From: RYN-133 sp963754285
GTDB lineage: Bacteria > Actinomycetota > Actinomycetes > Mycobacteriales > Jatrophihabitantaceae
Reading direction: 5' to 3'
Assembly: GCA_963754285.1 (NCBI GenBank)
Contig: CAVWFN010000005.1
Location: 62,001-126,000 of the forward strand
Length of the DNA stretch: 64,000 bases
Both the position numbers and the translations under genes were made by a program. The notes below the pieces were generated by a model. It was not told the origin of the DNA. It did not search any database and saw only the letters and a program-made list of their open reading frames with translations. How positions within the stretch are numbered: the stretch's first letter is position 1; every line of letters begins with the position of its first letter. Shown here piece by piece: positions 16,181-24,508 of this stretch.

Positions 16181-19100
16181 CTATCCCGTCGTCAGGGTGA
16201 AGATGTGCATGCTGGCGCCGGAGTTCACGTCGGATGTGACGCTCGGCAAGGTCACCGAAGCGACGGTCTTGCTCGAGTCGACCGGTACCTCGGCTGCGAA
16301 CACGTACATCGTGATCGCCTGCTGCGACCCGTCACTGGCGTTGCGGTACGGCATGGTCGCTGCCGTGACGTTGCCGGACGCAGCGCTCTGTGCCCAGTCG
16401 GTGAACGACAGCTGCGCAGTGGTCGACGTCCCGTCGGTGTAGGTGATCGTCACCGTCCCCTGCGTGCCGCCGTTGCCGGACGCGCCCAGGAACCCGAGCT
16501 TGCTCGCGCCGGCCGCGCCCTTGACCAGAATCGTCTGGCCCGAGGCGAGGATGTTGTCGGACTGGCAGGCCGACGCGTTCGGCCAGGTGTACTGCAAGCC
16601 GTCGACGGTGGCCGCAGCGCCCGGCGTGAAACCGTCGTCCGCGAGTGTCTTGGCCGAATAGCTGTAGCCGAGGCCGTCGAAGTTGCCACACGACTGGTTG
16701 CCGTCCGTCGTGTACCCGACGTTGTCGTAGTAGTCGGACAGATTCGCCGAAGGCGCGATGCCGACCGCGGCCGTGTCCGACTTCTGGCCGGAGTCGGTTG
16801 TGACGGTCACCATCGCTGTCGAACCCGGGTAGACCTGGAAGCCGCCGGCCGCGGTCGGCACGGTGAAGGTGATCGCCGTGTCGCTCCAGCTCTTCACCGT
16901 GAGTCCGGCGGCATTGCCCGGCGCTCCCCACGACGTGCCGTTGTCCATGAATTGGACGTAGCCGGACCCCTGGGTCGCTCCGAATCCCGTCCCGTTCACC
17001 GTCACCACATCACCCGGGTTCGCCGTGGCAGGCTGCACCGACGTGATCACAGGACCGGTTTGGGCCGTGGTCGACGTCCCGATCGAGAACACGTGCAACT
17101 GTCCCTGTGTGGCACCGTTCGGGAGAGTGACCGACTGCAACGTCTTGGCCGGGTCGACCGGCAACACCGCACTGAACAGGTGGGTGTCGACGGTGTCGCG
17201 TCCGCCCGTGCAGTGGTTGCAGTTGCGGTAGGTCGTCGTGACCGCGTCGACGTTGCCGTAGGACGGCTGGTCATTACCTCCGCCGAGCGTCCAATCGGAC
17301 AGGCCGAGCCAATACTGGTCGGTGCTGCCGTCGGAGTAGGTCAGCGTGGTCAGGCCCTGGCTGGGGCCGTTCGTCGCCGAACCGAGGAAGCCGAGCTGTC
17401 GGGTGCCGGCCGCAGCGTTGACCGTGACCTGCTGACCTTCGGCGATCGCGTTGTCGGGCTGGCCCGGCTGCGACGGCGCGACGTCGTAGCTGATGTCACC
17501 GGCCGTCAGCGTCCCGTCCGGCTTGACGCCCTGCGCCGCCAGGGCTTGCGCCGAGTAGCTCCAGCCGCCGCCGTCGAAGTTCGCAGCGTTGACGTTCGAG
17601 TCATCGGAGACGCCCTCGTTGTTGAACGCACGCAGCAGGCTGCCCGGTGCTGCCACCAGCACCCGCAGGGTGAGACCCGGCAACTTGTGACCGGCATCGT
17701 CGAGCAGCTTCACCCGCACCGTGTAGAACGTCTGCTTCGCCGACGGGGCGGCAGCGATCCGCAGTGCAACCGTGCCGCGACCCGACCTGGCCAGGTGAAT
17801 GGTCGGGTTCTGGGGGCTCACGGTGAGCTGGTGCGGTGCACGCGCAAACGCGTACACATGTTCCGCGCTGTCGGTGGCGTTCTGAGCGCCGAGCGTGACC
17901 TGAGTGGTGCCACCCGGGGCAACGTCGACCTGGGACTGATCGAGGTAACCCACGGCCGACGCGGTGCCCTTGCCGTAGGACGGCGGTGCCGCGTCAGCTC
18001 CGCTGGCCCAGTTGGTCGGCTTCGCACCGAGCTTCCAATCCAGCGTTGCGCCCTTGGCCAGTTTCGAGAACGGGACGTACAGCTTGTTGTAGGCCGCGCC
18101 GTTCAGTTTCAGTCCCTTGACATAGAAGTTCGTGGGGGACGCGTTCGGGGCGTCGATGCTGACGGTGTTGCCGTTCGGCAGATCGATGTCCGCGTGCGGG
18201 AACCCGGGACTGTTGAACACCAGGTTGTCGCTGCCCGAGTTCTCCGGGTACATGCCGAGCATCTCCCAGATGAACGTCGAGCTGTTCGCGCCGAGGTCGT
18301 CGTTGTTGTCGAGGCTCGGCCCGGGCTGGTACATCGTCGTACGGATGTTGTTGACGATTTCCTGCGTGGCCGCAGGATCACCTGCATAGTCCGGCGCGTA
18401 CTGCTCGCCGAAGCCGAACTCGTTCGTCAGCTGCGCGTACATGCCGAAGCCGTTCGGCTGCGAGAGGAACTGCTTGAGCATCGAGTCGGCCTTCTTCTTC
18501 CCGCCGAGCAGGTTGAACAACGCCGAGTAGTTGTTCGGCACATTCCACAGATACTCGTACGCGTCGCCTTCGACGTACGGGTCGGTCGACGTCGGCGTGA
18601 TGCCGGGGACGAAGCTGCCGTCCTCATTGCGCGGGTTCAGCAGGTCGTTCTGCGGGTAGAAGGTGTTCTCCCAGTTGTTCGCCCGCTTCTCGAGCATCCG
18701 CGCGTCCTTCTTGTCACCGAGTGCCTTGGCGAAGCGGGACAGCGCGAGATCGTTGGTGTCGTATTCGAGCAGCGACGAGACATAGCCGTGCGGATTGCAG
18801 CACGACCGGTAGCTGCCGTCCTCTGGCAGGTAGCCGTACTTGTCCTCGAGGTTCTGCCCGGGACGTACGTCGTTGGTCGTCGTGGCCTGCTCGAGCATGT
18901 CGGCGAGCGCGGTGTTCGTGTCGAAGTTGCGTGCACCGAACGCGTAGTAGTCGGAGATGATCGACTGCATCGGGTCGCCGACCATCACGTAGTTGTTCTG
19001 GTTGTTGTAGCCCCACTGCTGCAGGAGGTTGTCCTCGCTGTAGTAGTTGAGTTCTGACTGCGCCTGGTCGCTCGCGGCCGAGGGATCGAGCATTGCCTGC

Positions 19101-20434
19101 AGTTGTGAGAGCGAGTGGTAGATGTCCCAGCCGGAGAACATGCCGTACTGGTCGCCCTGGCCTGCCGGCACGGTGTGTACCTGCATGTCTGCGCCCATGA
19201 ACTGCCCGTTCACGTCGCTGACGATGTTCGGCTCGACGAAGTCCTTGTAGAGCAGGCTGTAGAACATCTGGGTGCGGTCGTAGGTGCCGCCTGAGATCTG
19301 GATCCGACCCAGCAGGTTGTTCCAGTCCTGCTGCGCCGCGGCCTTGATGCTGGCGAAGTTCCAGCCCGGGTTCTCCTGCTGCCAGTCGAGCTTGGCATTC
19401 GCATCGCTGACGTAGGACAGCCCGACCTTGGCCTGCACGACCGGGTTCTGCGTGGTGTCGAAGGTGAGGTAGACGGCGTTGGGCGTTCCGTCGGTGCCGT
19501 TGATGATCTGCGCGGTGAACGGGCGGTCGAAGACGATGTCGAAGTGCGCGGTGTACTCCTGCTTCTGGCCGTCGTTGGTGTCTTCGCCGCAGAAGTGCCC
19601 GCTCGTCTCGGAGCCGCTGATCTCGGTGTCGCTCACCACGGTCGCAGTGCTCGGGGCGTACTCGCCGTTCTGACTGTCATGCAGTTTGATCAGGAAACCT
19701 GCTTGATTCGTCTGCGGGAACGAGAACCGGCCCATCGAACTGTGCGGTGTCGCCGTGAACTCCGAAGTGATCGTGTCCGGCTGGTTGCTCTCCGCCGAGT
19801 AATAACCGGCCTGCGCGATCTCGTTGTCGTTGCTGAATGCAGTCGTGACGTCGTTCGGATTGCCGCTCGGCAACGCACCCGTCATCGGCAGCATCGGGAT
19901 GTCGCCGCCGGCGCCGCAGCCCGGGCCGCTCACGTGAGTCAACGAGTAGCCGGTCGTCGTCGTATCGCCGTAGCTGTAGCCGCCGCCGGCACTGCGGTTG
20001 GGCATCGTGTCCGGGCTCCACTGCACCTCTCCCCACGGTGCGATCGCACCCGGGAACGTGTTGCCACCACCCGTTGTCCACGTGCGCGTGTCGACGAGCG
20101 CGGCCGGGTTACCGATCGGGGCGGCAACCTTCGCGTTGTTGCGTGCTGCGCGGGGGCGCTGTTGCGCGGGCACGACCGCGGGGCAGTTGACGAGCCCACC
20201 GCTCGGTCCGACGGTGCACACCGCGCGCTGGGTGCGGCTGCGGCCCCCGGCCCGTGCACTCGGATGCGCGCTCGGTGCAGGGCTGGGCGACGTGCTCGGG
20301 CTCGCACTGGGGTTCGCGGTGGGGGTGGTTGCGCTCGGGCTCGCCGGTGCGGCCACCGCACTGGACATCCCCACTGCCAGGACGGCCGCAGCGCCGATGG
20401 CCACTGCGACGGTTCGGCTGACGCGACGAGTCAT
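16181..20434 (-). CDS. Secreted GH92 alpha-mannosidase with C-terminal repeat and IPT/TIG domains
   Basis: A 1417-residue exported protein. A signal peptide (about 1-29) is followed by a Ser/Pro/Thr linker, then the GH92 fold: LVDTRTWTTGGGNTFPGAIAPWGE, a PHGYVSSLLEYDTNDLALSRFA block, and WEMLGMYPENSGSDNLVF with FPHADIDLPNG. GH92 enzymes are calcium-dependent exo-alpha-mannosidases. A NEW3-like segment comes next, then two copies of a roughly 180-residue module (beginning AFNNEGVSDDSNVNAANFDG and YYDNVGYTTDGNQSCGNFDG) separated by an IPT/TIG domain. The ATG at 20434 has GGAAGGA seven bases upstream. A LacI-type operator lies in its promoter. Confidence 0.9.
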   Translation of the reverse strand: MTRRVSRTVAVAIGAAAVLAVGMSSAVAAPASPSATTPTANPSASPSTSPSPAPSAHPSARAGGRSRTQRAVCTVGPSGGLVNCPAVVPAQQRPRAARNNAKVAAPIGNPAALVDTRTWTTGGGNTFPGAIAPWGEVQWSPDTMPNRSAGGGYSYGDTTTTGYSLTHVSGPGCGAGGDIPMLPMTGALPSGNPNDVTTAFSNDNEIAQAGYYSAESNQPDTITSEFTATPHSSMGRFSFPQTNQAGFLIKLHDSQNGEYAPSTATVVSDTEISGSETSGHFCGEDTNDGQKQEYTAHFDIVFDRPFTAQIINGTDGTPNAVYLTFDTTQNPVVQAKVGLSYVSDANAKLDWQQENPGWNFASIKAAAQQDWNNLLGRIQISGGTYDRTQMFYSLLYKDFVEPNIVSDVNGQFMGADMQVHTVPAGQGDQYGMFSGWDIYHSLSQLQAMLDPSAASDQAQSELNYYSEDNLLQQWGYNNQNNYVMVGDPMQSIISDYYAFGARNFDTNTALADMLEQATTTNDVRPGQNLEDKYGYLPEDGSYRSCCNPHGYVSSLLEYDTNDLALSRFAKALGDKKDARMLEKRANNWENTFYPQNDLLNPRNEDGSFVPGITPTSTDPYVEGDAYEYLWNVPNNYSALFNLLGGKKKADSMLKQFLSQPNGFGMYAQLTNEFGFGEQYAPDYAGDPAATQEIVNNIRTTMYQPGPSLDNNDDLGANSSTFIWEMLGMYPENSGSDNLVFNSPGFPHADIDLPNGNTVSIDAPNASPTNFYVKGLKLNGAAYNKLYVPFSKLAKGATLDWKLGAKPTNWASGADAAPPSYGKGTASAVGYLDQSQVDVAPGGTTQVTLGAQNATDSAEHVYAFARAPHQLTVSPQNPTIHLARSGRGTVALRIAAAPSAKQTFYTVRVKLLDDAGHKLPGLTLRVLVAAPGSLLRAFNNEGVSDDSNVNAANFDGGGWSYSAQALAAQGVKPDGTLTAGDISYDVAPSQPGQPDNAIAEGQQVTVNAAAGTRQLGFLGSATNGPSQGLTTLTYSDGSTDQYWLGLSDWTLGGGNDQPSYGNVDAVTTTYRNCNHCTGGRDTVDTHLFSAVLPVDPAKTLQSVTLPNGATQGQLHVFSIGTSTTAQTGPVITSVQPATANPGDVVTVNGTGFGATQGSGYVQFMDNGTSWGAPGNAAGLTVKSWSDTAITFTVPTAAGGFQVYPGSTAMVTVTTDSGQKSDTAAVGIAPSANLSDYYDNVGYTTDGNQSCGNFDGLGYSYSAKTLADDGFTPGAAATVDGLQYTWPNASACQSDNILASGQTILVKGAAGASKLGFLGASGNGGTQGTVTITYTDGTSTTAQLSFTDWAQSAASGNVTAATMPYRNASDGSQQAITMYVFAAEVPVDSSKTVASVTLPSVTSDVNSGASMHIFTLTTG

Positions 20435-20470
20435 CGAACGGTCCTTCCGCCGGTCCGGACCTGCCGGACA

Positions 20471-20484
20471 TGACAACGATGTCA
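20471..20484. promoter_or_regulatory. LacI-type operator upstream of the GH92 gene
   Basis: TGACAACGATGTCA, an imperfect palindrome with the central CG typical of LacI-family operators, 37-50 bases before the mannosidase ATG. It is the exact reverse complement of the site in front of the ROK gene (22079-22092). Binding by the adjacent LacI regulator is inferred. Confidence 0.75.
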
Positions 20485-20522
20485 GACTTAATCCGGCGAA
20501 ACCGTACTAGCGGGCGAAACGG

Positions 20523-22049
20523 TCAGTCAATAGTCGACGCGGTCTCGGCAAGAACATGCAATTGCCGCATCGGGTACACATCGGCCCGAAGCCCCCGTGC
20601 GCGCAGCTTCTCGAACGGCGCCGCGAGTCGCGCGCAGAGATCCGGGCCGGCGAGGGTGGCACGCAAGGTGCGCCAGCACGCGAGCACCGACTCGTCCGAG
20701 AGCTGCAGTCGACGCAGCACCAGCGGGTCGAGCACCGGGAACAGTTCAGGCCGCTTGCGTGCACAGATCGCGCTGGCCAGCAGGGCATCACCCTCGGTGG
20801 TCGCCAGTACTGCGTCGTGGAGTTCGCGCATGACGTGCAACGTGTCGGGTGTGGCGGCGTCGAGCGTGCCGCCGACAGCCAGTTGCGGCTCGGCGAGCAG
20901 ACGCGCGATCGGTACGTACTCGGCGGTGTCGCCGAGGAGGCGGCGGCCGATCCGTGGTGAAACATCGAGTCCCAGACTCGTGACGGCGAACAGGTCGGCA
21001 CCGGTGATCGACGATTCGTCGCGAGTCTCCGTGCCGTCGAGGAAGTTGATGCCGCATGCCGGGCCGTCCATCGCGTAGTAGTCGGCGAGCCGGTCGACGA
21101 GGTCGACGTCGTCGAGCATCCGCGCGATCACGGCGCGGGTGGCGCCGGCCGGGTCGTCGAGCAGCCGCGATCGCGTCGCGAGCGCATGGCGTGCCGCACC
21201 GATCACGGCAGCGTCCGCTTCACGCAGCGCGGGTCGGATCTCGACGCTGCACGGGCCGTCTGCGCGTAGGCCGGTCATCAGCGGTGTCGCCAGCAGATCC
21301 CACGAGCGCGCGACCGAGCCGCCGACGACGAGCACGTCCGGCGCGAACGCGCGCATCGCGGGTGCGAGTGCTCGTCCGAGCGCGGTGAAGGCCTCGTCGA
21401 GGACCGCAGCCGCAGTGGCGTCGCCCCTGCGCGCGTGTGTCGCGATCTCGTGCACGTCGAGGTCGACGCCGGAGCGTGCCAGGTAGCGAGCGCGGATGGC
21501 ACGTCGTGACACCACGTCCTCGAGCGGACGCCCGTCGCACTGCACTTGGTGGATGCGTCCGCCGGGCGGCAGCCCAGGGCTGTCGCGCACCGTTCGGCCA
21601 CGGTCGAGGAAGGCCGATCCGATCCCGGTCCCGATCGTGACGGCGGCACACCGCTGCGCGCCCTGCGCGGCGCCGCAGAGCCACTCGCCGAGCAGAAACG
21701 CCTCGGTGTCATGGGCGAAGGTGATCGACTGCGGCGTCGGGGTGATCGAGTCGATGAGCGCACGTCCGACATCGACGCCGTAGAGGGCGTCGAACTTCCC
21801 GACATCACGGAACAGCGCGATGCCCCGGGGATAGTCGAAGGGATCGGGCATCGCGACCGCCCAGCGCGCCGGGACCGTGTCGGCCAGGGTCATCGCGGCA
21901 GCGCAAAAGGCGTCGAGGATGGTCGACGCTTCGGCGGCACTGTCGAGGTCGTGCCGTGTGCGCTCGAGCACCCGCTGCCGCGCGGTGTCGACGGTGGCGG
22001 CGGTGACGTGGGTGCCGCCGACCTCGAGCACACGCATCAGGGATGTCAT
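20523..22049 (-). CDS. ROK-family sugar kinase-like protein fused to a DUF6308-like domain
   Basis: A 508-residue two-domain protein. Residues 1 to about 310 are a ROK kinase fold: phosphate-1 LEVGGTHVTAATVD, catalytic region FAHDTEAFLLGEW, phosphate-2 AAVTIGTGIGSAFLDRG and adenosine VLVVGGSVARSWD. The usual ROK zinc motif CxCGxxGC is missing; GGRIHQVQCDGR stands in that area. Residues about 330-508 resemble DUF6308 (ADLFAVTSLGLDVSPRIGRRLLG, LASAICARKRPELFPVLDP), normally a separate protein. The ATG has AAGGAGGA ten bases upstream. Neighbours suggest use of mannose-type sugars. Confidence 0.8.
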   Translation of the reverse strand: MTSLMRVLEVGGTHVTAATVDTARQRVLERTRHDLDSAAEASTILDAFCAAAMTLADTVPARWAVAMPDPFDYPRGIALFRDVGKFDALYGVDVGRALIDSITPTPQSITFAHDTEAFLLGEWLCGAAQGAQRCAAVTIGTGIGSAFLDRGRTVRDSPGLPPGGRIHQVQCDGRPLEDVVSRRAIRARYLARSGVDLDVHEIATHARRGDATAAAVLDEAFTALGRALAPAMRAFAPDVLVVGGSVARSWDLLATPLMTGLRADGPCSVEIRPALREADAAVIGAARHALATRSRLLDDPAGATRAVIARMLDDVDLVDRLADYYAMDGPACGINFLDGTETRDESSITGADLFAVTSLGLDVSPRIGRRLLGDTAEYVPIARLLAEPQLAVGGTLDAATPDTLHVMRELHDAVLATTEGDALLASAICARKRPELFPVLDPLVLRRLQLSDESVLACWRTLRATLAGPDLCARLAAPFEKLRARGLRADVYPMRQLHVLAETASTID

Positions 22050-22078
22050 CGCGGAGCGTCCTCCTTCGCGCCCTTATC

Positions 22079-22092
22079 TGACATCGTTGTCA
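22079..22092. promoter_or_regulatory. LacI-type operator upstream of the ROK gene
   Basis: TGACATCGTTGTCA, extended to CTGACA-TCGT-TGTCAG (22078-22093). It sits 30-43 bases before the ROK ATG and 40 bases beyond the lacI stop, and matches the GH92 site in reverse complement. Confidence 0.75.
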
Positions 22093-22131
22093 GGCATCGA
22101 CGGGGATGCTGCCCGGCGCAGTTGCCTGTCG

Positions 22132-23166
22132 TCAAGCGCGGTCGGACGCCGAGCGTCGCGCGCGGCGCTCACCCGACCCGCGCACGACGAGGCGGGTCGG
22201 CAGAACCACCCGCCGCGCCGGACCGCTCTCGCCGGCAAGTCGCGCCAATACCTGCTCGGCACCGAGTGAACCCATGCGGTCCGGGTCGTGGGCGATGACG
22301 GTCACGCCGAGCAGGTCGGCGAGGTCGAAGTCGTCGAACCCGACCAGGGCCGGCGGGGTGTCGAGTTCGCCCACGGCACGCAGCGCGCCGATCGTGATCC
22401 GGTTGTTCGTCGTCAACAACGCGGTCGGCGCGGGGCGCTGTGACAACAGATCGCGCACCGAGCGCTCGGCGGCGTCGACGTCGTGCGAATCGGAGCGCAC
22501 GAAGCGTCGCCAGTTGGCTATCCCGGCACGCTGCATGGCGTCCTCGAACGCCGCGACTCGCTCGCGATGGGTCGAGAGCCGGCTCAGGTCGCCGACGAGG
22601 CCGATGCGGCGGTGGTTGTACTTCAGCAAATGCTCGACGGCCTGCCGCACTCCCCCGGCGTTGTCGAGCACGATCGTGTCGGCCACCAGGTCGTCCGGCG
22701 GACGGTCGAGGAAGATCACCGGCACGCCGAGTCGCCGTTCGGCCTCGAGGTAGCCGTGCTGGCCCGCGCTGGTGACCAGCAGCAGCGCGCTCACCCGTCG
22801 CTCGAGCATGTCGGCGACCAGGGTGTGCTCGAGGTCGGGATCCTCGTCGCTGCTGGCAGTGATCAACTGCAGTCCGGATCCACGCAGCACGCGCTCGGCG
22901 CCGCGCGCGATCCGGGCGTAGAACGGGTTGGCGACGTCGCCGATGATCAGCCCGACCGATGACGAACGTGCGCCGGCGCGCAACTCACGCGCGATCGCGT
23001 TGCGGCGAAAACCCAATTGCTGCGCCGCCTCGAGCACCTTCGTCGCGGTCGCCGCCGACACGTACGGCTCGCCGTTGAGCACGCGTGATGCCGTCTTGAG
23101 GCTGACCCCGGACAGCGCAGCGACCTGGCGCAACGTCGGACGTCCCGGAGAGCGCGCCGCCGACAT
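22132..23166 (-). CDS. LacI-family transcriptional repressor
   Basis: A 344-residue regulator with the LacI DNA-binding head (PTLRQVAALSGVSLKTASRVLN, hinge about 45-60) and a periplasmic-binding-protein-like sensor domain (SVGLIIGDVANPFYARIARG, PVIFLDRPPDDL, ALVGFDDFDLADLL). The ATG at 23166 is chosen because the head starts there; the frame stays open upstream, but that part reads through the neighbouring SRAP gene. It precedes the ROK and GH92 genes on the same strand. The two shared operators make it their likely local repressor, with a mannose-derived inducer as inference. Confidence 0.92.
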   Translation of the reverse strand: MSAARSPGRPTLRQVAALSGVSLKTASRVLNGEPYVSAATATKVLEAAQQLGFRRNAIARELRAGARSSSVGLIIGDVANPFYARIARGAERVLRGSGLQLITASSDEDPDLEHTLVADMLERRVSALLLVTSAGQHGYLEAERRLGVPVIFLDRPPDDLVADTIVLDNAGGVRQAVEHLLKYNHRRIGLVGDLSRLSTHRERVAAFEDAMQRAGIANWRRFVRSDSHDVDAAERSVRDLLSQRPAPTALLTTNNRITIGALRAVGELDTPPALVGFDDFDLADLLGVTVIAHDPDRMGSLGAEQVLARLAGESGPARRVVLPTRLVVRGSGERRARRSASDRA

Positions 23167-23201
23167 GGGCCACACGCTATCGCGGGAATCGCGGTGCCCG
23201 G

Positions 23202-23948
23202 TCAGAACAAGGTCTGCACCTGCGGTGGCGGCTCGACGGCATCGATGAGCTCCGGCCCGTTGTTGTCGACGCTGTTGACCGTCGTCGCGACCGGGCGAAG
23301 TTCGAGGTGCTCGCCGTCGGCTTCGTCCCAAGCCTTGAGCAGATCGGACGGGTCGCTGACCGCGGGATCGAGCCAGCGCGTCCAGCCCGCACGTGGCAGG
23401 ACGAGCGGCATGCGGTCGTGGATCTCGCTCAGCGCGCCGACCGACGGCGTCGTGATGATGGTGCACGTCGACAGGGTCGGGCCGTCGCCGCCGCGCCAGA
23501 ACTCGTACAGGCCGGCGAAGGCAATCGAGTGGCCGTCGGGCGGGACCATGTAGCGCGGTTGCTTGATCGGCCCGTCCGGGCCGTCGACGGTTTGCCACTC
23601 GTACCAGCCGTCGGCCGGGATGAGGCAGCGCCGCTTGGCGTAGGCCGACCGGAACGCCGGCTTGTCGGTCACGCTTTCGACCCGCGCGTTGAACATGCGT
23701 CCCTGCGTCTTGCGGTCCTTCGCCCACGACGGCACGAGACCCCACGACATCACCCGCAATTGGCGCGTCGGGTGGTCGGCCGGTGTGCCGTCAGCCGATC
23801 GGAGCGCGCGGTTGACGATCGTGCGGACGGGTTTGGTCGGCGCGATGTTCCAGTCGGCCTCGTAGCGCTCGTCCTCGGACGCGTCCACCGCGTCGAAGTC
23901 GCTCAACACGTCACCGTCGGACTTCACCGACACGTACCGTCCGCACAT
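23202..23948 (-). CDS. SRAP/YedK (HMCES-like) abasic-site DNA crosslinking protein
   Basis: A 248-residue SOS response-associated peptidase family protein. The catalytic Cys2 follows the initiator Met (MCGRYVS). Other hallmarks are WNIAPTKPV, FNARVES, the ADGWYEWQ motif with its Glu, and the His in EIHDRMPLVL. SRAP proteins form a thiazolidine crosslink with abasic sites in single-stranded DNA. The start is fixed by the need for Cys at position 2. The order SRAP-aroA-rsgA matches mycobacteria (Rv3226c-Rv3228, from memory). No SOS box is apparent in the repeat-filled upstream region. Confidence 0.92.
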   Translation of the reverse strand: MCGRYVSVKSDGDVLSDFDAVDASEDERYEADWNIAPTKPVRTIVNRALRSADGTPADHPTRQLRVMSWGLVPSWAKDRKTQGRMFNARVESVTDKPAFRSAYAKRRCLIPADGWYEWQTVDGPDGPIKQPRYMVPPDGHSIAFAGLYEFWRGGDGPTLSTCTIITTPSVGALSEIHDRMPLVLPRAGWTRWLDPAVSDPSDLLKAWDEADGEHLELRPVATTVNSVDNNGPELIDAVEPPPQVQTLF

Positions 23949-23996
23949 ACCGCAAGTATCCCGACCGGCCCTGACAGCGCGCGCACTGCGAACCCT

Positions 23997-24135
23997 CGGG
24001 CAAAGTCGCTCGCCGCCGACCCTTGCACCCGGCAACGTCGCTCGCCGCCGACCTTGCACCCGGCAACGTCGCTCGCCGCCGACCTTGCACCCGGCAACGT
24101 CGCTCGCCGCCGACCTTGCACCCAGCAACGTCGCT
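23997..24135 (+). repeat. 31-bp tandem repeat array (REP-like unit)
   Basis: Four contiguous copies with exact 31-base period, starting at 24023, 24054, 24085 and 24116, share the 20-base core TTGCACCCGGCAACGTCGCT plus CGCCGCCGACC; the last has one change (CCAGCAA). A partial unit precedes them at 23997-24021. There are no unique spacers, so this is not a CRISPR. It lies just upstream of the SRAP gene. Confidence 0.9.
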
Positions 24136-24260
24136 AAGACCGGATGATCGACGCCATCGAGCGACATTGCCGGATGCAAAGTGCATCAGTGAGGCGCCAC
24201 GTCACCCATAGCTCACCCACTGCATCAGTGATCCAGATCCAGTCCGTCGGCGGACCCGCG
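24116..24260 (+). repeat. BIME-like element, copy 1
   Basis: The core at 24116-24135 faces its inverted form AGCGACATTGCCGGATGCAA at 24160-24179 (17 of 20 complementary bases) across a 24-base loop. The element continues with GCATCAGTGA motifs (24183, 24222). It is repeated 224 bases downstream. The shared layout, opposed cores around a fixed loop, resembles bacterial interspersed mosaic elements. No REP-associated transposase is in the window. Confidence 0.85.
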
Positions 24261-24339
24261 CCGTGGCGGTGCGCCGCCGGCACACGTTGGTCGGCGAGAA
24301 TTGCGTGTTCACCGGGGCAAAGCGCCCGCCCGGCGCCAC

Positions 24340-24484
24340 TTGCACCCGGCAACGTCGCCAGAACCGGCTGATCGACGCCATCGAGCGACATTGCCGGATG
24401 CAAAGTGCATCAGTGATGCGCCACGTCACCCCGAGCTCACCCACCGCATCAGTGATGCAGTCCGCCATGGTCCGGGGCCCGCGC
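24340..24484 (+). repeat. BIME-like element, copy 2
   Basis: Core TTGCACCCGGCAACGTCGCC at 24340-24359 and inverted core at 24384-24403, again with a 24-base loop that differs from copy 1 at a few positions. Downstream it carries two perfect palindromes GCATCA-G-TGATGC at 24407-24419 and 24446-24458. It ends about 25 bases before the aroA start, so it could influence the aroA promoter or message. Confidence 0.85.
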
Positions 24485-24508
24485 ACGCAGATGCGGCAAG
24501 ATGTGCCT

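Noticed and set aside
16205..19057. A 950-codon open frame on the plus strand opposite the GH92 gene
   Set aside because: Its product is Arg-rich low-complexity sequence without domains. Long antisense frames are expected opposite high-GC genes, and the GH92 protein accounts for the DNA.
22132..23745. A longer LacI protein with 193 extra N-terminal residues
   Set aside because: The extension has no HTH or other domain and lies antisense-like across the SRAP gene in another frame; the DNA-binding head begins at the ATG 23166.
24003..24135. Regular 31-base repeats suggesting a CRISPR array
   Set aside because: The repeats are contiguous with no unique spacers, and no cas gene is near. They are a simple tandem array of a REP-like unit.
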